DNA of 64,000 bases from an uncultured Paracoccaceae bacterium (lineage in GTDB: Bacteria; Pseudomonadota; Alphaproteobacteria; Rhodobacterales; Rhodobacteraceae): assembly GCA_951812305.1 (NCBI GenBank), contig CATOSB010000002.1, positions 310,001-374,000 of the forward strand. Direction: 5' to 3'. The translations under genes and the position numbers were made by a program. The notes under the pieces were generated by a model. The model had not been told where the DNA came from and ran no database searches. It saw nothing but the letters and a program-made list of their open reading frames with translations. Shown here in pieces: positions 1-8,851 of the stretch. Numbering within the stretch: position 1 is the stretch's first letter; each line of letters begins with the position of its first letter.

Positions 1-648
1 GTAACCGTGACATTCCCCGGCATCATTCATACCGCCCGCGCCGAAGAAGAATGCGCTCTGCAGGCCGCACGCCAGATATATCACCGCCGCCGCATCTCAT
101 GGGAGATGGGACCCGAAGGCCTCGCCATCGCCCGCGGCGACGTCGTCGCCCTCACCCACGGTCTGCTCGACGGCGGCACCGCCGGGCGCGCCGCAGCAAG
201 CCCGCGCCGCACTGTGTTGAACCTCGACCGCGCGGTCGGGATCGAAGACGGAGACCGCATCCTGATCCGCACCCCGAAAGGAACAATCCATGACTGCGCC
301 GTCGACCGGCACCCCGATGACACGGCAACCGGCCCCGTCGACCGCATCCGCCTCACACCGCCGCTCCCCGAACCCCTCGACGCCGACGATGCCGACCCCA
401 CCGACACGCTCTGGCGACTGCACTCCGTCACCGCGCCCCGCGCCCGGTTGCGCATCATCGGCACCGAACCGCGCGGCGAGGACCGCATCCGCCTCACCGC
501 CATCGACGAGGTCGACGCCTATTATCAGGGTGCCGGTATCAAAACGCCCGACCGAACCGTACCGCGAACCCTCGATCTCACCGGGGTCGGCGGCGGGGGT
601 GTGACCGGCTCTGGCGGCGGATCGCCGACCCCGCGCCCAACGCAGTGA
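1..648 (+). CDS. Phage tail tip / host-specificity J-like protein, 3' part
   Basis: The reading frame is open from the window edge, so only the C-terminal part of a larger protein is seen. The stretch 'MGPEGLAIARGDVVALTHG' is typical of the phage tail module that recurs in lambda J-like and gene-transfer-agent tail-tip proteins; it is followed by beta-rich sequence and 'LTAIDEVDAYY', also common there. Such proteins sit at the tip of the tail and recognise the host. The tail end is Gly/Ser/Pro-rich and stops at TGA (646-648). Another frame continues open for about 150 bases past this stop, so a frameshift near the end cannot be excluded. Whether it belonged to a prophage or a GTA cluster cannot be told, because the upstream part is outside the window. 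Confidence 0.6.
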   Translation, partial: VTVTFPGIIHTARAEEECALQAARQIYHRRRISWEMGPEGLAIARGDVVALTHGLLDGGTAGRAAASPRRTVLNLDRAVGIEDGDRILIRTPKGTIHDCAVDRHPDDTATGPVDRIRLTPPLPEPLDADDADPTDTLWRLHSVTAPRARLRIIGTEPRGEDRIRLTAIDEVDAYYQGAGIKTPDRTVPRTLDLTGVGGGGVTGSGGGSPTPRPTQ

Positions 649-802
649 CGCGGACGGTGGAGGTGGTCGGCAGTGCTTCCCGACAACCGTCGTCGAGCGC
701 TACGACCAGGCCGATGACCAACCGACATTCACCGCAACGAGCAACTTCCGCGACAATTGGCAGCCTGGAAAAGTGCTCGATTTTCAACACTTTTACATAC
801 CC

Positions 803-853
803 GTTTCCAGCCAAAAACAGCCCCGAAAATCCAACCGGTTTCCAGCCAAAAAC
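803..853. repeat. Direct repeat pair, 16 bp, period 35
   Basis: GTTTCCAGCCAAAAAC occurs at 803-818 and again at 838-853. It lies in the 790-base gene-free stretch between the phage-tail fragment and parE. No function is known. Confidence 0.8.
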
Positions 854-865
854 TCCGCCGATTCC

Positions 866-904
866 AAAGACTTTTGTCGCGGATTCTGAAAGACTTTTGT
901 CGCG
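866..904. repeat. Direct repeat pair, 16 bp, period 23
   Basis: AAAGACTTTTGTCGCG occurs at 866-881 and 889-904, separated by 7 bp. It follows directly after the other 16-bp repeat pair. Together they could be operators, remnants of a phage regulatory region, or degenerate repeats. Confidence 0.8.
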
Positions 905-1174
905 CTACAACTCGATAAGCCTTGCACCGAAGATCGGCATGACATTCGCGCACTTTATTGTTCTCGTTATGCGAACAATCGCGGCGAATTGGGGGGTATC
1001 TTTGACAACCCTGCGGCGAATTGCGTGAAAAATTGAGACAAATTTGTGCCGAATTGGGGATTGTTTCCACATTGGGAGGGAAGCGGTGAACGCCGGGGCG
1101 GAGAAACATTTCCGTCAAATTTCATCGGCGAGGTTTCGGCCAAACCTGACATCCGCAACTGCCATTTATGCCAG

Positions 1175-1338
1175 GTTAACAGCGCGAAACGCCCCGGCCA
1201 TCGCCTGCCCGCCCCGGTGGGCTGGCGATTTGTCTAGGCAGGGCGGGAGCTAGAGATTTCGTGCGGATTTGGCTGATATAAAGTGATCCCCTTTGAGGTT
1301 GATCGCCATCCCGCGGGCAGGCGATGCCTCCATTGAGG
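1175..1338 (-). repeat. Dispersed double-palindrome repeat, copy A
   Basis: Full-length copy of the repeat family described in the findings. It opens with GTTAACAGCGCG, then a first palindrome around CGCCTGCCCG...GGGCTGGCGATTTG, a central block with GTGCGGATTTGGCTG, and ends with a second palindrome GCGGGCAGGCGATG. It fills the region just upstream of parE. Taken by orientation, it is the reverse of the 34 kb and 38 kb copies. Confidence 0.75.
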
Positions 1339-1438
1339 TTGGAAACCCAACGCCTCTCAACGACCGCTCTGGCCCAATTCCAGCCCAAACAAAATCCCTC
1401 ACTCTAACCACTTTCACCCAACCCCCAACGCTGCCATA

Positions 1439-3433
1439 ATGCAGCAAAACAACAAGACAGAGCAGCCGATGTCCGCCGACGATCTTCTTTCCGGCCAACC
1501 CACTGACGGCGCCTATGACGCCTCCGCTATCGAGGTGCTCGAGGGCCTTGAACCCGTGCGCAAACGCCCCGGCATGTATATCGGCGGCACCGATGAGCGT
1601 GCCCTGCACCATCTGGTCGCCGAGGTGCTCGACAACTCGATGGATGAGGCCGTCGCAGGCCACGCCACCCGCATCGAGGTCGAACTCCACGCCGATCATT
1701 CCGTCACCATCCGCGACAACGGCCGTGGCATCCCCGTCGACCCGCACCCGAAATTCCCCGATAAATCCGCGCTGGAGGTGATCATGTGCACCCTCCACGC
1801 GGGCGGCAAATTCTCCGGCAAGGCCTACCAGACCTCCGGCGGCCTGCATGGCGTCGGCGTCAGCGTCGTCAACGCCCTGTCCGACACCCTGCGCGTTGAA
1901 GTCGCCCGCAACCGCGAACTCTTTGCACAGGAATTCTCGCGCGGTCTGCCGCAAGGCCCGGTTCAAACGCTCGGTGCCACCCCCAACCGGCGCGGCACCA
2001 CCATCACCTTCCACGCCGACGCCGACATCTTCGGCAAGCACAAATTCAAACCCGCCCGCCTGATCAAAATGGCCCGCTCCAAGGCCTATCTCTTTTCCGG
2101 CGTCGAAATCCGCTGGAAATCCGAAATCGACGATGGCGAGACCCCCACCGAAGCCACCTTCCACTTCCCCGGCGGCCTCTCGGACTACCTCGGCGAACAA
2201 CTGAATGGCGCAAGCACCTATTCCGAACGCCCGTTTGCAGGCAAAGTCGACTTTCAGGAACGCTTCAAAACCCCCGGCTCTGTTGAATGGGCGATCAACT
2301 GGACGCCCACGCGCGACGGCTTCATCCAGTCCTACTGCAACACCGTCCCCACACCCGAAGGCGGAACGCATGAGGGCGGCTTCTGGGCCGCCGTCCTGAA
2401 GGGCATCCGTGCTTACGGCGAACTTGCAAACAACCGCAAAGCCGCCCAGATCACGCGGGACGACCTGACATCGGGCGGCTGCGCGTTGGTCTCCTGCTTC
2501 ATCCGTGAACCCGAATTCGTCGGCCAGACCAAGGACCGCCTCGCCACGACAGAGGCCGCGCGGCTGGTCGAAAACGCGGTGCGCGACCATTTCGACAACT
2601 GGCTGGCGGCAGACACGAAATCCGCTGGGGCCATCCTCGATTTCCTTGTGCTGCGGGCCGAAGAACGCCTGCGCCGCCGTCAGGAAAAAGAGACCGCCCG
2701 CAAATCCGCCACCAAGAAACTACGCCTGCCCGGCAAGCTGGTCGATTGCTCGCAACAGGCCCGCGACGGCACCGAACTGTTCATCGTCGAAGGGGATTCA
2801 GCGGGTGGCTCCGCCAAGATGGCGCGCGACCGCAAGACGCAAGCCCTCTTGCCCCTGCGCGGCAAGATCCTCAACGTCCTCGGCGCCGCGTCCTCAAAAC
2901 TCGGGAGTAACGCCGAAATTTCCGATCTCTGCCAAGCACTTGGTGTTGGCATGGGCACCAAGTTCAACATCGACGATCTGCGCTATGACAAAATCATCAT
3001 CATGACCGACGCCGATGTCGACGGCGCCCATATCGCGTCGCTGTTGATGACGTTTTTCTTCACCCAGATGCGCCCAATGATCGACGCCGGGCACCTCTAC
3101 CTCGCCTGCCCGCCCCTGTTCCGCCTGACCCAGGGCGCGCACCGGCAATACTGTCTGGACGAACGCGAACGCGATATCTGGCTGGAACGCGGCGTCGGCG
3201 GCAAAGGCAAAATCGACGTCTCCCGCTTCAAAGGCCTTGGCGAAATGGACGCCAAGGATTTGAAAGAGACGACCATGAACGTCGCCACCCGCAAACTGAT
3301 CCGCGTGACCGTGGACGAGGACATGCCCGGCCAAACCGGCGACCTCGTCGAGCGCCTGATGGGCAAGAAACCAGAATTACGGTTTCAGTACATTCAGGAG
3401 AACGCGCGGTTTGTTAAGGAGTTGGATGTTTGA
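1439..3433 (+). CDS. parE: DNA topoisomerase IV subunit B (ParE)
   Basis: ATPase subunit of topoisomerase IV, which with ParC decatenates daughter chromosomes. The N-terminal GHKL ATPase domain shows the LEGLEPVRKRPGMYIGG motif (about residues 34-50), the N-box 'VLDNSMDEA', 'DNGRGIPVD' and 'GGLHGVGVSVVNAL'. The Toprim domain shows 'EGDSAGG' (near residue 451) and 'MTDADVDGAH' (near residue 522), which hold the Mg-binding acidic residues. At 664 aa and without the GyrB insertion, it fits ParE rather than GyrB. A second ATG at codon 11 (MSADDL) is an alternative start. Its stop overlaps the TTG proposed as start of the next gene. Confidence 0.95.
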   Translation: MQQNNKTEQPMSADDLLSGQPTDGAYDASAIEVLEGLEPVRKRPGMYIGGTDERALHHLVAEVLDNSMDEAVAGHATRIEVELHADHSVTIRDNGRGIPVDPHPKFPDKSALEVIMCTLHAGGKFSGKAYQTSGGLHGVGVSVVNALSDTLRVEVARNRELFAQEFSRGLPQGPVQTLGATPNRRGTTITFHADADIFGKHKFKPARLIKMARSKAYLFSGVEIRWKSEIDDGETPTEATFHFPGGLSDYLGEQLNGASTYSERPFAGKVDFQERFKTPGSVEWAINWTPTRDGFIQSYCNTVPTPEGGTHEGGFWAAVLKGIRAYGELANNRKAAQITRDDLTSGGCALVSCFIREPEFVGQTKDRLATTEAARLVENAVRDHFDNWLAADTKSAGAILDFLVLRAEERLRRRQEKETARKSATKKLRLPGKLVDCSQQARDGTELFIVEGDSAGGSAKMARDRKTQALLPLRGKILNVLGAASSKLGSNAEISDLCQALGVGMGTKFNIDDLRYDKIIIMTDADVDGAHIASLLMTFFFTQMRPMIDAGHLYLACPPLFRLTQGAHRQYCLDERERDIWLERGVGGKGKIDVSRFKGLGEMDAKDLKETTMNVATRKLIRVTVDEDMPGQTGDLVERLMGKKPELRFQYIQENARFVKELDV

Positions 3434-3627
3434 GTGGATACACGGGCAAATTGCCCCGAAAAATTTCAGTAAGGGAACTAATTCGTAAATCAATAGAGTC
3501 CTCGGTACTTTCAGTCGAAGTCTACAACAAACCAACAGTCCAATTTAGAACCGGCGCTTACGCGTCCTTAATGATCATTGCATGGACCGCAGCTCTTCAT
3601 GCGGTATTCGAACATGACAGTGTCACC

Positions 3628-5013
3628 GAGTTATGGCTGAATCTGGTGTTCGCGTGGTTTGAGTGTTGGCGGTGCATCTGTTTGGATTGTTTTTGCAAAA
3701 ACCCAATCCGACCCAAGAAGGACGCACCACCATGGACGAGACTAACATCGTTGAATTTGCCGGTCGAGAGGTCAGCCTTGATCCGTTGACTGAGCTTTTG
3801 CGCACGGGCGCGCAGGCTCTGATCCAAGCCGCCGTTCAAACTGAGCTTGCGGAATTGATGGATCGCTTTGCTCACCTCAAAACACCAGACGGGCGCGCCG
3901 GGGTGGTACGTAATGGCAGTCATCCCGCCCGTGAAATCCAAACGGGTGTTGGACCTGTGACCGTAGAGATTCCAAAGATACGCTCGAAAACCGGCAAGCC
4001 AGTGAGTTTCCGCTCCGCGCTCGTACCGCCCTACGTGCGCAAGACCAAGACGCTGCAGGCTGCGATCCCCTGGCTCTACCTCAAAGGCATTTCCACTGGC
4101 GAAATGGGAACGGCGCTGAAGGGTTTGCTCGGGGCTAATGCCACCGGATTTTCGGCCAAAACAGTTGCCAGATTGAAGGCCGAATGGGCCGCTGAATACA
4201 GGGCGTGGCGCACCGCAGACCTGTCCCAAGACGAGTGGGTCTACATCTGGGCCGACGGTATTCACAGTGGCTTACGCGGCGAGGATCACAAGTTGCGCGC
4301 GCTGGTCGTGATCGGCGTAAATACCCGTGGTCAGAAACAATTTCTGGCAATCGAGGACGGCACTCGTGAAAGCACACAGAGCTGGAGGGAGGTTCTAATC
4401 GGCCTCAGAGAACGCGGTCTCAACACTCCAAAATTGGCCATCGGAGACGGTGCTCTGGGATTCTGGGCCGCTCTTGAAGAAACCTATCCGGGCACACCTC
4501 AACAACGCTGCTGGGTGCATAAGACGGGCAACGTCCTCAACTGTTTTCCCAAGTCCACCCAGCCAAAAGCCAAAACGATGCTGCACGATATCTGGCGCGC
4601 TGAAACGCGCAAGTCAGCTGAACAAGCGTTCGATCTCTTCGTGAAAACGTTTGAAGACAAGTACCCCAAAGCCACCGCCTCGCTTCAGAAAGATCGAACC
4701 GAACTGCTGGCATTCTACGATTTTCCCGCAATGCATTGGCAAAGCATCCGAACGACCAATCCAATTGAATCCGCCTTTGCCACGATCCGTCATCGCACCA
4801 AGCGCTCAAAGGGCTGTCTGGCCCGCGACGGCATGCTCCACATGATCTTCAAACTGGGGCAGTGCGCCGAACAAAACTGGCGCAAACTTCGCGGCTTCAA
4901 TCATCTCGCCGACGTCATCCAAGGCGTCAATTTCAAAGACGGCATCAAGCAAACCCAGACCGAAACCGCCGCCGCATGAAAGATCCCGCAAACACCAGAT
5001 TTGACAATAACTC
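3628..5013 (+). mobile_element. IS256-family insertion sequence
   Basis: 1386 bp, bounded by imperfect inverted repeats that start GAGTTAT and share AATCTGGTGTT. Flanked by a perfect 9-bp target duplication AGTGTCACC (3619-3627 and 5014-5022). It sits inside codons of the DUF3644 gene. This is the only copy in the window. Confidence 0.93.
3732..4979 (+). CDS. IS256-family transposase
   Basis: 415-aa mutator-type (IS256) DDE transposase starting at ATG 3732. The acidic triad can be placed at 'WADGIHSGL', 'IGDGALGFW' and 'NPIESAFATIRHRTKRSKG', the last being the characteristic E-containing signature of this family. The frame is intact and full length, so the element may still be active. The frame is open upstream to 3663, but the ATG at 3732 matches the family start. 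Confidence 0.93.
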   Translation: MDETNIVEFAGREVSLDPLTELLRTGAQALIQAAVQTELAELMDRFAHLKTPDGRAGVVRNGSHPAREIQTGVGPVTVEIPKIRSKTGKPVSFRSALVPPYVRKTKTLQAAIPWLYLKGISTGEMGTALKGLLGANATGFSAKTVARLKAEWAAEYRAWRTADLSQDEWVYIWADGIHSGLRGEDHKLRALVVIGVNTRGQKQFLAIEDGTRESTQSWREVLIGLRERGLNTPKLAIGDGALGFWAALEETYPGTPQQRCWVHKTGNVLNCFPKSTQPKAKTMLHDIWRAETRKSAEQAFDLFVKTFEDKYPKATASLQKDRTELLAFYDFPAMHWQSIRTTNPIESAFATIRHRTKRSKGCLARDGMLHMIFKLGQCAEQNWRKLRGFNHLADVIQGVNFKDGIKQTQTETAAA

Positions 5014-5426
5014 AGTGTCACCTACTACTATAAGAAAAAGAACGGTCGGTTTGAACGGATAGATGGAGACAAACGCGCTTGGGAATTACTTGAGTGCATC
5101 AAACAATATGATGGCCCACATCTACCAGATGGTGTGGTTGCTAATTTGAAGTTGTTCGTGAAGCTTCGTAACAAGATTGAACACCGGCAAATGATGACTT
5201 TGGATGCGCATGTCGCCGCAGAATGCCAAGCGTTGCTGCTCAATTTGAAATCATTCTTGAAAAATGAGTTTGATCTAGAACTGCTAGGTGACATTGGGTT
5301 GTACGTTCCGATTTCTGTGTTCACAGCCGTTCGCGTTATTCCTCAATCTGCTGAGGAAAAGGCGGTTATTCAGTTCGTCGACAAATATCGGGACGCACTA
5401 GAATCTCACATTTGGGACAATTCTAA

Positions 5427-6595
5427 TACCAAGGGTTATTCAATCTGACCGACTTTCGCCCAGTTGCGGCTTGCGATGGATGTGATGGTTTGCGGTCTTG
5501 CGATGAGGTTGTTCCAGGCCTCGCACCCCGCGTCGAGAATCGCGTCATATGTGTCGAACGTCCGGTTTGCGAGCCATGTCTGGCGGAGATATTGCCAAAT
5601 GTTTTCGGTTGGATTCAGCTCTGGTGATTTGGGCGGCAGAAACATGAGCGACAGGTTTTGCGGGATTTCCAGAGCGGATGTCGTGTGCCAGCCGGCTTGG
5701 TCCATGAGGATGACGGCGTGGGCGCCATCGGAGACAATTTTGCTGATTTCTTCCAGGTGGCGCTGCATCGCATAGGTGTCGGCTGCTGGCATCATGATCG
5801 CCGCGCCGGTGCCGCGTTCGGGGCAGATGGCGCCAAAAAGATACGCATTTTGGTAACGCTGATCGGCGGGCTGGCGGGGCCGTGTGCCCTTGCGTGCCCA
5901 CTGGCGGACGCGGGTGTTCTTCTGACCGAGACGCATCTCGTCCTGGAACCAGATTTCGACGGGTTTGTCCGGCGGCACCCCCTGAAGCGTCTCCTTCAGA
6001 TTGTCGCCGAAGTTTTTTTGAAATCCTCAATGACCTGCACGTCCTGCCCCGGGTGCTGAGGGCGTGCGCTGATGTGGGAAAAGCCCAGATTGTGCAGAAT
6101 CTGCCCCACATGGCGCTCGTGATAGTCGACGCCAAAACGCGCCTTGATCACATTCTTCAAATCGACCCGCCGCCAGCGGACGACACCGTCCTTTTCAGGA
6201 TCAGGACCGGTCTCGACAAGAGCCGCCAGTTCATCCAGTTGCGCATTGTCAAGGCGGGATCGCGAGCCTCCTCGCTGCCGATCCAGCAGCCCCGCTGGAC
6301 CATCAGCGTTGAAACGGAGCACCCAGTCCCTGAGCGTTTGCCGGTCCATCCCGCCAATGCGGGCCGCAGCCCCACGCGACATGCCATCGGCGATAGCGGC
6401 AAGCGACAAAAGCCGTCGGCTCTGCCGGGCATCAGAACTCTCTGCGGCAAGCTTGCGCAGATCATTGGCGGTAAAATCGGCTCGCATCGGTATCCTGGCT
6501 GGCATCGGTGGTCTCCTTTGCCAATCTTGAATCACCTCAGCACCTCAGGCGGTACCCAAAATCCATAGCTGAGTCATTTTGAAGCACCCTTGGTA
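5427..6595 (-). mobile_element. IS630-type element 'A', copy 1
   Basis: 1169 bp with terminal TACCAAGGG...CCCTTGGTA. Flanked by TAA (5424-5426 and 6596-6598), which is a 3-bp duplication or the usual TA plus one ambiguous base. Deleting it with one TAA puts the DUF3644 frame back together (DNS-NYAFRAF). A second copy, in the opposite orientation, is at 26325-27493. Confidence 0.92.
5436..6505 (-). CDS. IS630-type transposase (two frames, ribosomal slippage)
   Basis: The first frame (from ATG 6505, preceded by AAGGAG) carries a helix-turn-helix region and ends at 5996 after '...VIEDFKKTSATI'. The second frame carries the DDE catalytic core ('WFQDEMRLG', 'LMDQAGWH', 'SPELNPTENIW'). They join by a -1 shift on a run of seven A (complement of T at 6013-6019), giving 'DFKKNFGDNLKETLQG'. 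Slippage of this kind is known for IS630 elements. No damage is visible in either half. Confidence 0.88.
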
Positions 6596-6804
6596 TAACT
6601 ATGCGTTTCGCGCATTTCTAATGCCGCGAATCGGGAACCACAAAAACTCATCGGACGTAACGATTGAATTCTTAAAGCTTGACGGAATGACTGTTGGCCA
6701 AAAGGAACGCGCGACAAGATTGGCGACTATGATCAGAGACCGTCAAATCCCCATGCGAGGTGATCTATTGAAACCGAAGTCCGTCGTAGAAAAGGTGAAG
6801 GAAC

Positions 6805-8405
6805 GTAACTCCCAAGCACCCTGTCCGATAGGGTTGCGGGGTTTTGTTCCGTCAGAGCCGTGCGATGATCTGAGGTGGTGACAGGGTCAGGATTTCCAGG
6901 ATGTTGAACCGGTGTTTTCTGGCCGTCGAGATGACGGACCTGATGTCGGCGAAGACCCGCGCGCCCTCGAGGGTGCGGAAGGTGCCCGAGATTTTCATGC
7001 GCAGCTTCATCATGCGCAGGTCCTGTTCGGCCTGATTGTTTGTGAATGGGACCGCGAAGTCGGCGATGAATCGCAAAACGTCATCGCGGTAGTCACGCAG
7101 GCGGAGGAGCAGGTTGTGGCCTGGCCGCCTGGCTTTTCGGCCGCGGGTGCCGGGGCTTTTGGCCAGCGGGGGCTGGCGTTCGTGGAAGGCGAGCCCCTTG
7201 GCGAGGATCGCCATGTATCTGGTGACTATACCCTGGCGAACCAGTTCCGGGAGTTCGGTCTCGCCTTGATCCTGAGCCGCGCATCTGAGCTGATTGGCGC
7301 TATGAAGCACTGCGCTCATCTCCGTCGCCCAAGGCTCTTTTTCGATCTCTTCGATGGCCTTGAGTTCGCGCAAGTGATGCGCCCCGCAGAGGGCGTGGGC
7401 GTCCACTCCGCTCATATGGGCGTAGTAGGGTTTCCAGTGATCATGAATGATCGTCCCGCCGGTCAGGAAGGTTGGAACAGCACCGCGTTTGGCGCTGATG
7501 CGGTAATGGGTGAAGGCGGTATCGCAGATCGTGTGCAGCCAGTGCAGCTTGCCGGCAACACGAAGTCCGGTCTCGTCCAGATGCCGAACGCCGCCTTCGG
7601 CAAGCCGGGCGAGAATGTGTTCAACCACGACACCCATCTTATTTGCCGCGCCGCGCGTCCAGTTGGTCACGCTGGCCGCGCACAAGCTGGTGGCCCCAAA
7701 CAGGTCGCGCATAAGCTGGCAGACCCGATCCTCGGGTATCAGCTGCTGAACATTGCAATAGACCGCCACTGCCCGCATGCGCGTGCCATATTGCACATGC
7801 GCGGCCACGCCATCGGGAAAGCCAGCCGTCGTCGTGGCTCGACAATGGTCGCAACAATAAACCGCCGCCTGATGCTCGGTGACCTCCAGGCGTGGCGCAG
7901 GCAAGTCGAACACCTGACGCTTCTCGATCCCTTTCACCATCTCCGCCGTCAGGGCGCTCTGACAGGCGCTGCAATGCGTCGCCTCATGCCGTTCGACAAA
8001 GTCGGGTGTTGACGTCTGGCGCAGGGTGTCGCCCCGGTGGCCAACTTGGCCGCCACTTTTCTTTCCGGATTTGCCACGCAGGCTGCGCGGGGCTGGCTTC
8101 TTCAGGCCATCACTTGAAGGGGGCTTGCTGCTATTGCTGCTGTTCTTGGCCAACTGTCGGCGCAGGTCCGTGATCTCTTCCGCCATGCTCGCCAACGCAG
8201 CTTCAAGCTCAGCGATCCGACGCAGAGCCGTGGCGAGAAGTTGTTCAAGGGCGGCAACCTGATCCATCCCACCACTGATTCAGAGAAATCAACCCGGCGC
8301 CACAGAATTCAGACAAGAAAGAAAAAAAACACGCGCAAAATGGCAAATTCGACTCACCATAAAACTGACAATAACACTCAAACGTGGGGGGTGCTTGGGA
8401 GTTAC
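6805..8405 (-). mobile_element. IS66-type element (single-gene form), copy 1
   Basis: 1601 bp with inverted ends GTAACTCCCAAGCACCC. Flanked by the 8-bp duplication GAAGGAAC (6797-6804 and 8406-8413), the size expected for IS66. It carries tnpC only, without tnpA/tnpB, as in the ISBst12 subgroup. It splits the 3' part of the DUF3644 gene. A near-identical copy lies at 41527-43126. Confidence 0.93.
6852..8267 (-). CDS. IS66-family transposase TnpC
   Basis: 471 aa. An N-terminal coiled-coil (residues about 1-45) is followed by 'NSSNSSKPPSSDG', a Cys/His metal-binding region ('HCSACQSAL', 'YCCDHCR'), and the IS66 catalytic region with 'RHLDETGLRVAG', 'IIHDHWKPYY' and 'NNQAEQDLRMMK'. It differs from the second copy by one residue (Gln here, Arg there, in 'ERQPPLAKS'). 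Confidence 0.93.
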   Translation of the reverse strand: MDQVAALEQLLATALRRIAELEAALASMAEEITDLRRQLAKNSSNSSKPPSSDGLKKPAPRSLRGKSGKKSGGQVGHRGDTLRQTSTPDFVERHEATHCSACQSALTAEMVKGIEKRQVFDLPAPRLEVTEHQAAVYCCDHCRATTTAGFPDGVAAHVQYGTRMRAVAVYCNVQQLIPEDRVCQLMRDLFGATSLCAASVTNWTRGAANKMGVVVEHILARLAEGGVRHLDETGLRVAGKLHWLHTICDTAFTHYRISAKRGAVPTFLTGGTIIHDHWKPYYAHMSGVDAHALCGAHHLRELKAIEEIEKEPWATEMSAVLHSANQLRCAAQDQGETELPELVRQGIVTRYMAILAKGLAFHERQPPLAKSPGTRGRKARRPGHNLLLRLRDYRDDVLRFIADFAVPFTNNQAEQDLRMMKLRMKISGTFRTLEGARVFADIRSVISTARKHRFNILEILTLSPPQIIARL

Positions 8406-8678
8406 GAAGGAACATCACCCGCAATTCACAATGAACCGCTTTGCAAATGCTTGGAAAGCCCTCGAAATTCGACCGCACAACAAATGTGACGATCCGTCGG
8501 CGACGAACAACAAATTTTGCCATTATGATCTTGTCGACAAAGACTACAGATACGAGCCTGACTACGTCGAGGAGTTATGCAGGTATCTGGACAATGGTCA
8601 CGAGTTCACATCTCCAGACGCATTAGATTAGCTAAGATAGGGAAGGCAATTTTGTCCATCACTTCGTCCTGAAAAATA

Positions 8679-8764
8679 GATCGCGCCCGGCACCGAGGGT
8701 GGGCGCATCGCGCCCGCCCTGGGGGGCGGGGTCGGGCGCGATCAACGATGCCCTTGGCATCGTT
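8679..8764. terminator. Double hairpin between convergent genes
   Basis: First hairpin: GATCGCGCCCG (8679-8689) pairs with CGGGCGCGATC (8733-8743), with further inner pairing of GGGCGC repeats. Second: AACGATGCC-CTT-GGCATCGTT (8744-8764), a perfect 9-bp stem. They lie between the DUF3644 remnant (+) and the cytochrome gene (-), where a bidirectional terminator is expected. No long T-run follows. Confidence 0.55.
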
Positions 8765-8809
8765 GGGTCACAGAAATCATCGGGATGCTCACCCCTCGGC
8801 GCACTGTAT

Positions 8810-8833
8810 AAAATACCGACGCCATACCGACGT
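8810..8833 (-). promoter_or_regulatory. CGTCGGTAT direct-repeat motif, 3' of the cytochrome gene
   Basis: Read on the minus strand, CGTCGGTAT occurs twice with an 11-bp period and the second copy runs into TTTT. It begins about 19 bases after the stop of the cytochrome c gene. The same arrangement occurs at 11613-11635. Its role is unknown. Confidence 0.5.
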
Positions 8834-8851
8834 GTTACAGCCCGCCCGAAA

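Larger units (their letters stand above)
3430..8631 (+). pseudogene. DUF3644 family protein, split by three insertion sequences
   Basis: Four exon-like pieces (3430-3627, 5023-5426, 6599-6804, 8414-8631) join to an uninterrupted 341-codon frame once the IS256, IS630 and IS66 elements and one copy of each target duplication are removed. The protein matches my memory of the DUF3644 family: 'VEVYNKPTVQFRTGAY', 'KIDGD'-type spacing 'ERIDGDKRAWEL', 'LRNKIEHRQM' and 'MPRIGNHKNSSD'. RNKIEH (5167-5184) fits the RN-x3-H motif of HEPN ribonucleases, so an RNA-cleaving, toxin-like role is possible but inferred. The start is taken as TTG 3430, overlapping the parE stop; other starts are possible. It cannot make a full product now. 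Confidence 0.85.

Noticed and set aside
866..904. CRISPR-like array from the direct repeats near the window start
   Set aside because: Only two units each, with 7- or 19-bp spacers, and no cas genes.
649..1028. Possible continuation of the phage-tail protein in another frame
   Set aside because: A frame is open for about 150 bases past the stop, but no family motif supports it and the stretch soon turns into repeats.
1250..2590. A 446-codon open frame antisense to parE
   Set aside because: It mirrors the parE codons, has a low-complexity Gly/Ala/Val/Asp composition typical of antisense GC-rich frames, and no domain.
6912..8012. A 366-codon open frame antisense to the IS66 transposase (and again at 41634-42734)
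   Set aside because: It is identical in both copies only because the element is; no domain or RBS is seen, while the transposase on the other strand is certain.
8679..8764. tRNA or structured RNA gene
   Set aside because: It folds as two plain hairpins and does not form a cloverleaf; a terminator role fits its place between convergent genes.
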